NCBI GenBank assembly: GCA_029817715.1
Contig: JARUPY010000539.1
Span: forward strand, 3,571,501-3,635,500
Reading direction: 5' to 3'
Length of the DNA stretch: 64,000 nt
Source: Melastoma dodecandrum
Lineage: Eukaryota > Streptophyta > Magnoliopsida > Myrtales > Melastomataceae
A program made the position numbers and the translations under genes. The notes under the pieces are model-generated. The model was not told the DNA's origin and ran no database searches. It saw only the letters and a list, made by a program, of their open reading frames with translations. Below, piece by piece: positions 47,770 to 58,960 of this stretch. Positions within the stretch are counted from its first letter, which is position 1, and every line of letters starts with the position of its first letter.

Positions 47770-48219
47770 TCATTTCTGGGATTCTCGCTTAGCCGCCGCG
47801 GATTCCCGGCATATTGGGCAACACAAGCTTCTTGACATCCACTCGTCGATGCACTCCTTGTGAAAAACATGCTTGCAATTCGTGAGAACCCGACAAACCT
47901 CCCCGTCCTCGAACCTTACCAGACAGATCACGCACTCATCGTTGACTAACTTCGTCTTCTCCGAGTCGTCATATGCCGCGACTTGCTGTGGGGCCCAAGG
48001 GGAAACTTCTGCCGGCAAAGCCATGGGATCATCAGCCAAATCCGGATTTCTCTGGTAGTGCTGGTGGTAGCCCGCCTCGAGATCATTTTGCGGCCCTGCC
48101 AACGATGACGGCCTCCTGATTTTCCATAAGAGGAAGATAATCAATGCACAAAGCCACGTGACAACTACGAATGCTGCCGCCAGGAAGACCGGAGTGTACA
48201 ACACTATTGACAAGTCCAT
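47770..48219 (-). CDS. RING-H2 membrane protein, subtype A (probable E3 ligase)
   Basis: Probable membrane-anchored E3 ubiquitin ligase, small ATL-like. The start at 48219 (MDLSIVLYTPVFLAAAF) was chosen because both relatives begin at the same point; longer in-frame starts exist at 48319 and 48372. It has 149 residues. One transmembrane segment spans about residues 5-32, followed by basic KIRR. The juxtamembrane motif NDLEAGYHQHYQRNPD is shared with its relatives. The RING-H2 at about 95-137 has all eight ligands: ECVICLVRFEDGEVC, NCKHVFHKEC, CCPICR, with the tryptophan in DEWMSRS. The GLD motif typical of classic ATL proteins is missing. Single exon. Nearest relative is the gene at 49315. 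Confidence 0.85.
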   Translation of the reverse strand: MDLSIVLYTPVFLAAAFVVVTWLCALIIFLLWKIRRPSSLAGPQNDLEAGYHQHYQRNPDLADDPMALPAEVSPWAPQQVAAYDDSEKTKLVNDECVICLVRFEDGEVCRVLTNCKHVFHKECIDEWMSRSLCCPICRESAAAKRESQK

Positions 48220-49314
48220 CGGGGAAGATCGGAAAAAATAGGAGGAAGTCGAGTATTTTCCAAGACTAATAATCCATATATAAGGTCGGAGAGGATTTGA
48301 AATAGATAGATTTGCCATGATTTTCTTAAAAGCATCATATTCAAGGGCTAATATATTGATTGCTAAATGCAACGTTGTAAGGGATTAGATTTTACTCGAT
48401 CGTGATAGATAGATAATAGATATTCCTATTAAATTAGATTTTATTTTTTTAAGAATTTTTTAATGAAATGGGTGGAAATACTATCACTATAATATAAAAT
48501 TAAATTAGACATTGAGTTTGAAACCACGGGGACGATTGTTGGAAACGAGTAGCAAGAATAATAAGTTGCATTGATTTCGTACACGAAACGAGGATGACTC
48601 TGGATTTATTTATGTCGTAATAAGAAAACTTGCTATTTTTTCCTTCGTGTTAGTAGTTTAATTTAGATCTTCTTAAAGATTTATGTCGTCTTGTCGGGAT
48701 TGTTGTTCAACTTCTTACATGGTCGTAACAACGTGGGCTTTTGCCAAACCAGAACTCTTGGGGCGCCCTTCTATAATTGGGCTGACCGGTCCGATGATAA
48801 GAAGCCCAACTCGAGTCAGTTTCCATGAATATTAAGATTTTTATTTAATTTATCATTCACAAATATAAATCAACAACTTGGAGTCCCGGCCTGAACAGTG
48901 AGTACGATTTATGAACATGTAATACGTTCGTACATCTACTTTTAATTTATTTGGGTTTTTAATATTTCTTGTTAAGCAACGCGAGGGAAATCAGAAAGTA
49001 AGGTCTCCATCGGAGAGGATGAAACTCATAAACGTGTACTATGAACCACTCTAATTGAGCAAAGTGATTAGTATTTTTATTGGTTCTTTCAATGAGTTAA
49101 AGTTCGAGCATAAGCTACATGAAACTATTTTCTTAAAAGCAAGAACCAGCGGTTAAATATTAGGACGGAAATTTCGATCGACACCAGTGAACTATACGGT
49201 ATCGGAAAAATAAACAAGATAAATCGGACGACATATTTACATGTTCTCCCATCAACTAGTGTTTATGTTATGGACTCTTGAAAAACGGGTAACACAAGAG
49301 AACAAATACGCTAG
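48220..49314. other. Intergenic within the RING cluster
   Basis: AT-rich, holding the 5' flank of one RING gene and the 3' flank of the next. No gene seen. Confidence 0.5.
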
Positions 49315-49800
49315 CTATGTTATGGGATTTTCGCCAAACTTGGATATCCTAATATCCATGGCTGGTACACGGCATATCGGACAACACGAGCTCCTGGACA
49401 TCCACTCGTAGATGCACTCCCGGTGATAGACGTGCTGGCAATTCGCGAGCACCTGGCAGACCTCCCCATCCTCGAACTCCGCAAGGCAGATAACGCACTC
49501 TTCGTTGACAAACCTTTTATTCCCTTGCTTGACATAGGGCACAGAATCCGCTGCCGGTTGCACCGGCGTCCTCGGGGTAGATACTGTTGGTGAAGCCTCA
49601 GGATAACCATCGACCCCTGTGTCACTGCTCCAGTCGTTGTGGTGGCGGTGGCGGCTCGCCTCGAGGTCGTTGGGTGGATGCACTGCTAATTGTTGCCTGC
49701 TCATGCGGACGAGGAAGTGAACCAAACAGTAAAGCCAGCCGAGTAGTACCAACGCGGCAGTCCCGAAGACCGGGAGATAATACACCGGGAAGAGATTCAT
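49315..49800 (-). CDS. RING-H2 membrane protein, subtype A (second intact copy)
   Basis: Second intact subtype A copy, 161 residues, single exon. ATG at 49800 gives MNLFPVYYLPVFGTAALVLL; the frame is open 17 codons further upstream but without an ATG. Membrane segment about residues 7-30, then the shared juxtamembrane motif NDLEASRHRHHNDWSSD. A Ser/Thr/Pro-rich linker leads to the RING-H2 at about 102-143: ECVICLAEFEDGEVC, NCQHVYHREC, CCPICR, all ligands present. The C-terminal tail VPAMDIRISKFGENPIT differs from the neighbouring copy. It also lacks a GLD motif. Role inferred as an E3 ligase; target unknown. Confidence 0.85.
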   Translation of the reverse strand: MNLFPVYYLPVFGTAALVLLGWLYCLVHFLVRMSRQQLAVHPPNDLEASRHRHHNDWSSDTGVDGYPEASPTVSTPRTPVQPAADSVPYVKQGNKRFVNEECVICLAEFEDGEVCQVLANCQHVYHRECIYEWMSRSSCCPICRVPAMDIRISKFGENPIT

Positions 49801-50227
49801 CGAGGGAATATACGAGGACAACAGCCAAAGAAGGAAGTGGACCAGTAACAAATTTGATGGGAGGTTTTATCCCGCTGAAACATTTTTTGTGGTTTGAATT
49901 ATTTTCAGCGCCTATCGATATTTGAGGTGGATAATAATCGAGCAAATCTCTTTGCCTTGTTGTGTTTTTTTTTTTTTTACAAAAACATAATATTCTATTT
50001 GAATTAAAAACGAAAAACAACGAGAATGATTGGTTACCTCAATTATACATTGTATAAATTACATAGAAAACTCTAAATTTTCATGCATTTCCACATTTAA
50101 TATGTTTAGATGCGAAGAATCGCAGCCAACAAAAAATAGTCGAGCACACTCACTTTTTGAGTTAGTCGGCGCAGACATTCGAAGCCGATTCCTTAATACA
50201 GTCAGGCATATAGTAAAGCAACTAGAT
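49801..50227. other. Intergenic within the RING cluster
   Basis: Short spacer with a T run at about 49967-49979. No gene seen. Confidence 0.5.
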
Positions 50228-50725
50228 CTAATGGAAATCGGACCCGCAAATCGGACAAGAGACACGTCCTGAGGTTGAGCGCCACTGGTCAATACACTCC
50301 CGGTGGTATCCATGAAAACAGCCCCCAAGATATCGACAAGAATCTCCATCCACAAAGTCCACCAAGCAGATCGCGCACACAGGAGGTCTGTGGTGGGCGC
50401 CAAGTGTATCCGTGCCTCCCTAGGTTGCGGCTCAAGTCTATGCTGTGGATTCAACGGAGGGATCCAGAACCAACAGGGGCCGGATTCGATGGAGGGATCC
50501 GTGGACCAACAGGGGTGCGATTGACTGTAATGCGGATCGTGGCCTGTGTATGGACATGAGTGTAGAGATTTCGTTGAGGTTCGGTAGTTTTGTCGGACGG
50601 ACACACCCGGCTGAGGATCATAATTATTATGGGACAAGGAAGGGACGGCAAACGAGAGCTCTGTCAGATGCTTTTGTAGGAAAAGGAGGGGGAGGTGGTG
50701 GTGAAACGTTATCGATGGAGTTCAT
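50228..50725 (-). pseudogene. RING-H2 gene, subtype B, frameshifted
   Basis: Copy of the intact gene at 51178. ATG 50725 gives MNSIDNVSPPPPPPFP, then the frame runs into a stop before the membrane segment. Later parts lie in other frames: ITVNRTPVGPRIPPSNP, then PPLNPQHRLEPQPREARIHL and APTTDLL, then a shift. The RING itself is complete in its own frame: CAICLVDFVDGDSCRYLGGC, FHGYHREC, SCPIC, ending GSDFH and stop at 50228. Compared with 51178, about 37-38 bases just before the RING are missing. A perfect RING downstream of several frameshifts suggests recent inactivation. Confidence 0.75.
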
Positions 50726-51177
50726 CTTCGGAGTTTCAGTCAAGAGGTCGAGGAGATTCCAGGTTTTACATGTTGAGAAGATATTATGTGAACGTCCGAC
50801 TGGAAAATCGGAACAAACAAAGGGAGATTTGTTTTTAAGATTCTGAAATCTGAATTGGTCAGAAAACATGTATTCAACAAATGTATTTCTATTAAATATT
50901 AAGCGCTTCTTTGGCTCCGGGCTCGCGGATAGCGTTCGTGCAGTCTGACATTTGAGGTGAATAATAAATAATCCAACTAATCGCTTTTCCTTTTTCTTAA
51001 AAATTACTAAATAAATAAAGCCTTTTCTGATCAGCAAGTAATTGGTCACCTTAATTGATTTATACATATCAAAATACATCGGAAATCAGAAATTTTCATG
51101 TCTGGGAAGGATCACGGCCAGCCAAAGACGAGGCTTTAGTATTTTTTTACCTTTACGACTATGTTCTTCCAAAGGAA
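50726..51177. other. Intergenic within the RING cluster
   Basis: Spacer between the broken and the intact subtype B copies. No gene seen. Confidence 0.5.
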
Positions 51178-51735
51178 CTATATTTGACTGTAATCTGACC
51201 GGCAAATCGGACAAGAGGCACGTCCTGAGGTCAAGAACCACTCCTCAATGCACTTCCTGTGGTATCCATGAAAACAGCCCTTGAGAAATCGACACGAATC
51301 TCCATCCACAAACTCCATCAAGCAAATCGGACAACTGTCTCCGATGACCCTCTTTGCCTGGGGACCGAACACCAAGAGGTCGGCCGGGGGTGCCACACTA
51401 GCTCGTGGCTCTTCCCTGAGTGGACGAAGGACAATCCGAGGGCGAAGGACGCGTTGCGCCCGGTGGATCTGTTGCGGATTCAAAGGAGGGTTTGGTGGAC
51501 CGATGGGGGTGGGATCAACCGTGACACTGATCGGTGCCTGCCTATTGACTTCTTCAGTATTGCTAGCTGCCTGGCATACACGTCTGCAGGTGGCCCACAT
51601 TATGACAAACATCACAATAATCAGGCAAATAATTACGCCCCTTATGGTAGCTTCCTTCTCGTCCCAATCAGACGTAGTACGAAGAGGAGGAGGAGGTGGT
51701 GGTGGTGGTTGATATAACGATGAAAGATTATCCAT
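51178..51735 (-). CDS. RING-H2 membrane protein, subtype B (intact)
   Basis: Intact subtype B gene, 185 residues, single exon from ATG 51735. Residues 1-30 include a run of eight prolines and an acidic patch (DWDEKEAT). A transmembrane segment follows at about 31-50 (RGVIICLIIVMFVIMWATCR). The middle is Pro/Arg-rich. The RING-H2 at about 135-178 is CPICLMEFVDGDSC, then GCFHGYHRKC, WFLTSGR and SCPIC, with all eight ligands in CX2C, CXHX2HX2C, CX2C order. It ends RSDYSQI. The GDSCRFLKGCFHGYH core differs from subtype A and from typical ATL proteins. Putative membrane E3 ubiquitin ligase; partners unknown. Confidence 0.82.
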   Translation of the reverse strand: MDNLSSLYQPPPPPPPPLRTTSDWDEKEATIRGVIICLIIVMFVIMWATCRRVCQAASNTEEVNRQAPISVTVDPTPIGPPNPPLNPQQIHRAQRVLRPRIVLRPLREEPRASVAPPADLLVFGPQAKRVIGDSCPICLMEFVDGDSCRFLKGCFHGYHRKCIEEWFLTSGRASCPICRSDYSQI

Positions 51736-52241
51736 GGGATTCGTCTTTCGAAGTTTCAGTCTAGGGTTGTGTTTCTCCCTTGGGCAATTCTAGGGTTGAT
51801 CACCAATCTATTTATCCGAGGAAATAAAATAAAAAACTGGCGATTGAGAGAAATATAATTTACTCCTATTTGGAAAACAAAAAATCTAAAACTGAAATAT
51901 CCCAAAATATTTTCTGGCTTAGGGATTGGGAGTTAGGGAAAATACATACTTGATCTTTGAATTAGTTATTATGTTATAGATTTGGTGCTAAACTTGTCTT
52001 ACCAACTTGTTGTCTCGGCATCAATAGTAAGAGGACCATGGCCCATCGTAACAATGTAACAATAATACCTCTGCTGCACGAACGGGCCTCGAGGTCCAAC
52101 ATTTCATTATTTTCATCCCCAATTTCAGCATATAAATTACCCGTCCGTCTTAGTTTGAATTCGATCTTATTACATCGTACCAGACCAACTCAAGTAACAA
52201 GAATAATTAATCATGGTAAAAAGAAAATTGATTCGGGACTC
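51736..52241. other. Intergenic
   Basis: 5' flank of the RING gene and 3' flank of the DUF547 gene. No gene seen. Confidence 0.5.
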
Positions 52242-54495
52242 CTATTGTTGTTGTAACAGGAGCCGGAAGCTGAAATCATAAGGCATGAGGTCCACCAGCC
52301 TCGAGAGCAGCTCCCCGGACTTTTTCCTCTCGAGGCACTTGCAGGCTTCCTTGCGCAGCCCCTCCGGCAGTTGTAGGCATACCCAGTCGATCAGTGACTC
52401 CATGTCCTTGGCGAAGTCCAGGAGGTACCAGTCCAACAGCTTCGGGATCATTATTTGGTTCGTTTTCGATAGCCCGACTGCCGCTTGAAGGAAGTCCCTC
52501 TTTGAGGACTCGAGCTCGTCTTCGACCTTGGAGGCCGTGTAGACACGTACCTTTGGCGGAATTTTGGAATGGAAAGCATTATTAACAAGGAACCATTGTC
52601 GAGAACTGAGAACAATCAGGTAATGTGTACATACAGCGGGCGAAGACCAGCTTCCGCAGGACAGAGCGAACGTGACCAGCGGTTCCGACCATTCCAGCCC
52701 GAACGTGTGCCGCGCTTTTAAGTCTTCGTTCTTCGCTGCTTTCGGGAATGTCTTGATCCGTACGTGCAAAGAACACCGTCGTAAAACTCAGAAAATCGGA
52801 GTCAAAAGATTAATCGCGGAGAATGAGTCACGGCGATGCTGCTTACGAATTTCAAGTGGTAAGGCAGCCTGAGGATGAAATGCTCAATCGTGATCGCGTT
52901 CATCAATCGACCACCTACTTCTATCTTCGCCTACAGTGAACAAAAACCCAAAATATTAGCCTCTCGGATCTGTCCCCCTAATTTCGCTACACGCATGTCT
53001 CTTATACCTTCTGCATCATGGCTATGACCATTTCGGGATTCTCGGGTATCCCCTGTTCTAGAATTGCCTGAAACAGTGGTTTCGGGTGATCATCAGTTCT
53101 CGTTCTAAATATTTGGCAGGAATCGGGGAAAAGCAATGACTTTAGGAAGAAGAGGTTACATTCATCATGCAGGAATTGTAGATGTTAATCCAGAATGCGA
53201 GCTTCTGCTGATGAGTGAGACTGTCCAATTTTGCCGTCGCAAGTTTCCGCAAGAGGAATCTGAAGTTATTTGGCCCCTAGCAAGTGAGATAGAAACGACG
53301 AGAATACGATGAACTATCGCCACAGATTAGAAAAGGATACCTACCTGAGTCTACGGATTAGAAACTGAGAATTTGTCTTCCGTCTAAGATCGACAGAGAG
53401 AGATTCGATTGCGAGCAGATGCTTATAGGGACCAATATCCCTCTTTCCTGAATCCGTGTTCTGCCCAAATGGATCGAGTGAACCCATTTCTCCGTTTTTG
53501 CACTTTGAAGTGCTAGCTCTCTGGAAGATGCTAGACAGGCACCTAACTATGTCCTCCGACAACTTGTTAGGCGCACTGTTGGACACAGTGTCTCCGTCAC
53601 AACCAGTAAATTCAACAGAATTATGCCGAATAATGCCTGGATCTTCTAACCTGTGATACAAACCATCCATGGAGTCCGACTTAATCACAGCCATTTGATT
53701 GATTGTCGTCGCACCTCTCAAATTTGCCGAAGCGCGATTCTCCTTCCCCATATCATCTTCCCGGATTGGACAAGCGACCACTCTTTTCCTATTCCTGATC
53801 CAATTGCGGACAGGACCTGAAGACCCTGACTTCTGAATCGAAGTGCTCGGGGAGGGACCAGACTGGCAACTCGATGCAAAGCTGGGAGAACAAAGCTCGG
53901 TTGGGGACTTTGATGTCGACTTGGACCGGCCATGCTTAGCCCTCCTGATGGGTGAGGGCGATTCCTCGCCGTAGTCTCTGGCGACCTCCCCGTTCTTTCC
54001 GGAAGATACATAGAGAGCCTCCATGTAAAGACCCTGCCGGAAATTCTCGACCTGCTCTTCCAGCCTGGCAACCTCCTCCTCCAAGACCGCAACTTCGGCC
54101 AGAAGTTTCAATGTCTACCGGAAAAGAAAACAAGCAAGCAAACAGAAATCACTAATGACCATCGTTCAACAGTACCCAAATTCAACGGATCAAACATTCC
54201 AAACTCTCACATAAGGAGGGAGATAAGGCGGCAGACGAGGCAGAGCTCCGAGGGGTCTCGTGAAGGCCCTCTCGAACGCCCGGCGGACATTCTCTTCCTG
54301 CCTCAGCTTCCTCTTCAACTTATCCACCTGAAAATCACATTCAACCCCGCCCCAAAAACAAAATGCTATTCATTAATCAAGAGGGGAGGGAGGACTCACG
54401 TCCTGCATCAACGCGATCTTCTTATCGCGGTTGGCTCTCCGCCTGTCGGCCATAGATTTCTCGGCCCCAGTCGACTTGCTGGCGGGAACCTCCAT
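52242..54495 (-). CDS. MIP1 leucine-zipper / DUF547 protein
   Basis: Plant protein of the group annotated as ternary complex factor MIP1 zipper plus DUF547; molecular role not established. Eight exons in transcript order: 54495-54400, 54327-54211, 54114-53345, 53259-53160, 53067-53008, 52930-52847, 52751-52635, 52550-52242, giving 550 residues. The zipper region is at about 33-110: [20 protein letters not shown] and [21 protein letters not shown] Ser-rich basic middle follows. The DUF547 domain at about 330-470 has [55 protein letters not shown] and SPAVRVYTAS. The C-terminus matches the family ([28 protein letters not shown]). The exon 7 acceptor (AAG at 52752) was picked for frame and family match and is the least certain junction. 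Confidence 0.9.
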
Positions 54496-57400
54496 CTTCT
54501 CCTTCAAAAGAAAAAAAAACAAACGGGAAAGAAAATATTCCTTCCTTGAGACAAGCAAAAGAGAGAAATTTCAGAAAAAGAGAAATAACCCCCCGCTAAA
54601 TTGACAGGAAACAGAAAAAGTAGGGAGGGGAGTGAATGAATAATTGGGTTTGGGAGATAAAGTTGTGGGTGGTGGCATGGCACTGGCAGCTACCCCCCGC
54701 CCCACCACCATCCTTTTCAGAACACACTAAAAGTAATAGCTACCGACTGTTTCATTAGGAGGTGTTAAAAATCCAATTGGAGGTGGTGATGGTGATGGAG
54801 TTGGGGAGTTTGCAGGAAGAAGCCCTGATGCTCTGCTGCCTCGGCTCTTCCCCCCTGTTGTTGTTATTCATATTATATCTAATGTCGGATTGGATAGAAT
54901 AGAACCCCCTTTGTGTGTTACTCTTTGTAGGTTTCATCTTTTCAAAGGACTCCTAATCCCAAACCCAAAAATTCAATCCAACAATAGGAACATTATAATT
55001 AACTCTATATTTATATCAGTTCGACCTTTGATTAGAATTTGGCAGCTCAACAATCATATCTTGGGAAATGAAAATAATTGGGGCGGAGGGGGGGGGGGGG
55101 GTCGTCCCCACTTCCTCGGCAAAATGTCGTATTTTGGTTGTCATGCATATAGTTTTGTGAATAATGATGGATAAAATTGATGTTATCACAGCTTCATAGT
55201 TTAATCTTTGCTTATCAATTGTTTCTTAGTAACTTTTTAAGAATAATGCAAAATGAGCATTATATATTTCTTAGGTAATATTTTTTATGTTTATTTCACA
55301 GAATCAATACCAACTTGACTCGTGCTTTGCTTGTTTATTATTGGGTAATAGTAATAATAATGTACATTAATTGTCTATAGGTAAGGACGCTAAGGCTTTT
55401 AATGCAACCCAGACTATTAAAGAAAGGTGCCCCACCATTCAAATTGGGGATCAACAATTTCTAGGTTACAAATCACAGGCACATCGATTGACCATCGGCT
55501 CGTGGGTTTTCATCTCTTGTTTTGGCTACTTAGTTTGGGTGATTGTGTGAATAATGGGTCGATGATATTTTGTCATATGGGACAAACCAACTTCACTAAC
55601 ACCATATTGGGAGTTATTAGATGGCTAATTGATACCAACTACTGGAATCGTTTCACCCATATTGAAGGTCGTCATCACTAAGGTTTCAATACAAGGAAAA
55701 CACTCGGATATCATCGAAGGAACATACTTTTAATTAATAAGATTTCTTAATTAAAATGGGGTAAAATGGTTTTTCTTTTTTTTTTTTTTGGGGGGGGGGG
55801 GGGGGCAAAACAAATGAATGTTCTAAAAGGTGTTAGTAATTTCTACCAAAAAAAAAGGTGTTAGTAATAGTTAATAACATATTATTTTTTAAAGTTAAAG
55901 AAAGAGATATAGTAGAGAGAGGGAGAAAGTGTTTACAAATTAAGAAGATCAGAAAATTAAAAAAAAAAACACAAACAAACAAATGTTGAAGATGAGGTAA
56001 GCGTGACTTGGATGTAGTCAGAAAGTAGTCGTTTGTCTTTTCTGGTTTGGATGATTATTATAGCAGTTAGAGAGGAGGGGGAGCACGTGAGGGTGTGGAA
56101 ACCCCACAGCTTTGTCATGTAACCAGCTGGTTTGCTTAAGATCCCCACTTGTAAAATGTTATAACCAAAGGCATATGATCCACAGAATATCATTCAACTT
56201 GTGGACCCAAAAGAGGTGGAGAGAGGAAGATTTCGTTTGGATCCTCTCGTGAAGAATACATCCCCCCACCAATGGACTCGTCAGAGCACTCGGGGTTTTC
56301 TTATGAATTTGTCGATATCCTGATGGAAATGGAACAGTGGAGCTACTAGAAAACCACACACCTTTGTGGTTAAAATTTGTTCGCGAGATTCCATGGTTAA
56401 TTATGCAACAGAGTGTAATCTTTTTCGTCTATTCTCGTGGAAGAACTTATACCTAGATGTTTTCGGGAACTTTGGGAGAGGGCTAAATAAATTAAGGACG
56501 GATGGTTTTACTTTCCATGCATTAAATTATTTTTAACGAATATGTTTTGGCATATCTTTAAATTATGCCCTTAGGATGTTGAAAATGAAAATATATAGTA
56601 CGTCACGCTTTCACCTAACAAGTTCGAGCTTTTAGGACAGTTGGCGTTAGCTGAGGTACAACGGTGGTAGACAAATGGGAGCAAGATTGTTTGATGAAGG
56701 GAAATCGTGCATGGGTCCTGAATTTTGTAGGTTATTAAACGATCCAAAAGAAAAGTAGGGCACACTCGAAAATGGGAACATGCAGTGGCCAATGTTTCAA
56801 GGACATCCCTTTTGTTGGTATCCTGCTTGGAAAAAGGAAAGCAGAGTTTTCAAGAACATTGCCTTCACTACCCACCCAAGAATTCATGTTTCAACTAGCA
56901 ACAGTGGGTTTTGGTAAATTAGAGTGAAATAATCGCGAGTAATATTGTATACACCCTGTTCATAAATTCATGTGATGGATTGTGCTATCAAAATTTAATC
57001 ACAATGCGGAATGTCATCTTTCAATCGATGAATCCATGTAAACATTACTAAACTTAGAGTACACATGAAGTTAGTGCTAATATCTGGTAATTGAGTAGAG
57101 TACGTCTAAAAGAGGGACAAGATTGGGGTTTGGGTTGGCTTGGACCCAATTGGACCTGTTTTTTCCTTCCATTCTTTGTCAGGTCTCTATCTTGTTCCAA
57201 TGAAATCGGACCCAACCCCTCGGACCACAAGGAAAAGTAAAAGTTCATGTGTCCCCCCCCCCCCATCTTGGGTTGGCACATCCCAACAAAAGTTGACCAT
57301 GGAGGAAAGTCCAAAAAATGGACTACTAAGGAAGGAGTGCTGATTTGTCAATATGTGATCACTATTCCTTTACCAATAATATCATTACATTTTGGTTGGA

Positions 57401-58960
57401 CTAGGTAATGGGTATTTGCTGTTGAGTCCATTCAAACAATGAGATCAAAGATATAGTTTGATTGAAAGCAAATAAAATAAAATAAATGACCCCATATATC
57501 TAGAGCATCTGCCCAATTGATCACCATCATCATATTATTTTGTCAACATCAGACCAACAACAATTGGGCTGTTGGGATAGGGATATGTGGTTAATTGCAC
57601 TTGCCTCATCTCTAGTGTCTCTTTCCCTCAAATATATGGCAACACACCATTTCATCATCATCAAAGGCCAAACCCATAATTCATGTCAATCTTTCATTTC
57701 TTTAATAGATTCGGGGGGGATTTTGAAGCTGCCGGAGATTGCGGGAGATAATTGGGTTCAAGGTTAGGTGATATGGGGAACAAGTCATTTAATTTGGGTG
57801 ATGGTATTGTTGTTAGGGGTTATCTTCATTCCTAATCATGTTCGGCTATGTGTAAATCACAAATTGCCTTACCTTCTTATTTGGGCTGGAATTTATTTTT
57901 CCTACTGCCTTTCTCCTATCTTGGGCATTGTTAGGCTTCGTCGGGTTGGATTTTTGGGGCTATTGGGTCTTGTAATAAGCCCCCAAAAGAAAATATAAAT
58001 TTTTTATTTTATTTTATTTTTATTTTTTTTGGAGCTTACACCCGGATCCAATCAGTGGCATATCCTAAAAGGTGATGGAGGATATGGATGCAGATGGCGA
58101 TTGTTGGCGAAGAAACTGTCTTGATGTTTTCATTTATACGAAACTGGGTAGGAAGATCTTAGTGAAGAACGATGGCCGGAGCAGGCCGTGAAGATATATA
58201 TTCTCGGCAGCCACTTCCACTGCTGTTCGGAAACACCGGTTCTTCTTGGTCCTGTGAGTGGGGGGATGTACACTGTGCAGTCACTTCACAAACTGCCTCT
58301 CCTGCTTGACTGGCTTTTCGCTGATAACCGAATGCATCGCTGCATCAACCATGGTTACTCATTATACATCGCCGGGTTCCGGGGTGCAGACGTGCTCTGA
58401 GAAGGGGATTACTATCTTCTGTTGAAGCTTACAGCCGGAGGATGACGGATCAAGGAAGGCAATAGAAAATGCAGAAAAGAACAGAAGGAACGGGAGAGGA
58501 AGAAAGAAGAAGAAGAGGGCGAGAGGAGGAATCCATTTCAGTTTTCAGCAAAACAGAACATTACATCCACCCCTGCTGTCTGTTCTCTGCTTGCTATATA
58601 ACGACACTGCCTTACACCACAATTGATTGTAACCAACTCTGTTGCAATTACAGTAATATCCCTAATGTGATGGTATCACTGAACCAGGCCAGGTGCACTC
58701 AGGAAAAGACTTCAGGCTCGTTCAGGGCTTGGATGGATTGCATATCGCAGGCTTGATCCTGGATCCGGGCCGCAGGCTTGTTTCGGGCGGGGTTGCATAT
58801 CACCACAGTACAACATCTTCTTACAACATCGGATGCTTTCTTCCTCCAAATTTAATTGATCCACATGAACTCATGCCTGTTTCGCATCTGCACAGATTCA
58901 TCAGGCAGCAGAACAAAATGGAGCAACCAGAAAGATTATTCAAAACTCCCCCACTATTCC
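54496..58960. other. Intergenic, 4.5 kb
   Basis: 5' flank of the DUF547 gene and 3' flank of the TMEM131-like gene with AT-rich DNA between. G or C runs lie at 55088-55101 (14 G), 55790-55805 (16 G, after a T run) and 57253-57264 (12 C). Open frames at 57540-57998 and 58188-58400 have hydrophobic stretches but match nothing I recognise. No gene is supported. Confidence 0.5.

Noticed and set aside
50059..50637. 192-codon minus-strand frame as a gene
   Set aside because: It passes through the broken RING gene in a mix of frames and misses the RING itself, which lies in a different frame.
57540..57998. Two adjacent hydrophobic open frames suggestive of a small membrane protein
   Set aside because: No family resemblance, no continuous frame, and only chance-level length in AT-rich DNA.
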